Assembly: GCA_030145035.1 (NCBI GenBank)
Contig: JAQYWL010000207.1
Span: 1 to 5,017 of the forward strand
DNA length: 5,017 nucleotides
Source of the DNA: Desulfobacteria bacterium
GTDB taxonomy: Bacteria > Desulfobacterota > Desulfobacteria > Desulfobacterales > C00003060
Direction: 5' to 3'
Shown here: positions 5,013-5,017 of the stretch, in pieces
Numbering within the stretch: the first letter of the stretch is position 1
Layout: every line of letters begins with the position of its first letter
The notes under the pieces: model-generated
What the model saw: the letters and a program-made list of their open reading frames with translations, nothing else
Databases searched by the model: none
What the model was told of the DNA's origin: nothing
Translations under genes and position numbers: made by a program

Positions 5013-5017
5013 CGCAC

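Larger units (their letters stand above)
4574..5017. other. Intergenic region upstream of the second flavoprotein
   Basis: About 440 bp without an established gene. It contains the ribosome binding site and candidate promoter of the minus-strand flavoprotein gene, a doubtful 29-aa plus-strand ORF, a 7-bp GC hairpin and a palindromic repeat running to near the window edge. Between 4640 and 4790 I see nothing beyond a short GGTG-GTT-CACC hairpin. Confidence 0.6.

Noticed and set aside
4880..5017. tRNA or riboswitch at the right edge
   Set aside because: No cloverleaf, no TTCRA T-loop or CCA-compatible acceptor stem, and no known riboswitch core; it is simply a pair of inverted arms around a small palindrome.

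Overview
The window is a bacterial chromosomal segment of roughly balanced base composition. It has four recognisable protein genes, widely spaced and separated by repeat-rich intergenic DNA. The proteins are of proteobacterial type: DUF1365, a GGHTHTV-type flavin amine oxidase, a DUF1499 protein and a second FAD amine oxidoreductase. From memory, the GATGGYCTCGTAAAAA-ended palindromic repeat is common in intergenic DNA of Desulfobacterota, so I lean weakly that way or towards another proteobacterium. Nothing here fixes the taxon. No tRNA, rRNA, CRISPR array or intact transposase was seen.

Left block (1-1877, minus strand): a two-gene operon. A full-length FAD-dependent amine oxidase-like protein (1877 to 633) is followed after one base by a DUF1365 gene (from 631) that runs off the left edge. 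This pair commonly travels with a cyclopropane-fatty-acid-synthase-like methyltransferase, in clusters linked to membrane-lipid modification or photo-oxidative stress. Such a gene would be expected just beyond the left edge.

Middle gap (1878-2526): no established gene. It holds a terminator-like hairpin on the plus strand (1917-1945), a small ORF with a near-ideal Shine-Dalgarno (2058-2237), and a 250-bp MITE-like palindromic element (2172-2421) flanked by the 6-bp direct repeat ATGAAT. A short coding-like tail lies beyond it (to 2486). The element interrupts or rewrites the end of the small ORF.

Right block: a DUF1499 gene (2527-3003, plus) converges on a second, distinct FAD-dependent amine oxidoreductase (4573 to 3281, minus). 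Between their 3' ends lies a second MITE-like element (3045-3230) with perfect 26-bp terminal inverted repeats. It encloses a 23-codon ORF that looks like a transposase N-terminus. Upstream of the second flavoprotein (4574-5017) are a candidate extended -10 promoter, a short ORF with a signal-peptide-like start, a compact GC hairpin and a third palindromic repeat (4880-5012) close to the right edge.

Taken together, two flavoproteins of the amine oxidase superfamily, DUF1365 and DUF1499 suggest a membrane-lipid or isoprenoid oxidation/stress neighbourhood. The most unusual content is the density of three different non-autonomous palindromic elements in about 3 kb. No single spectacular new system is evident.
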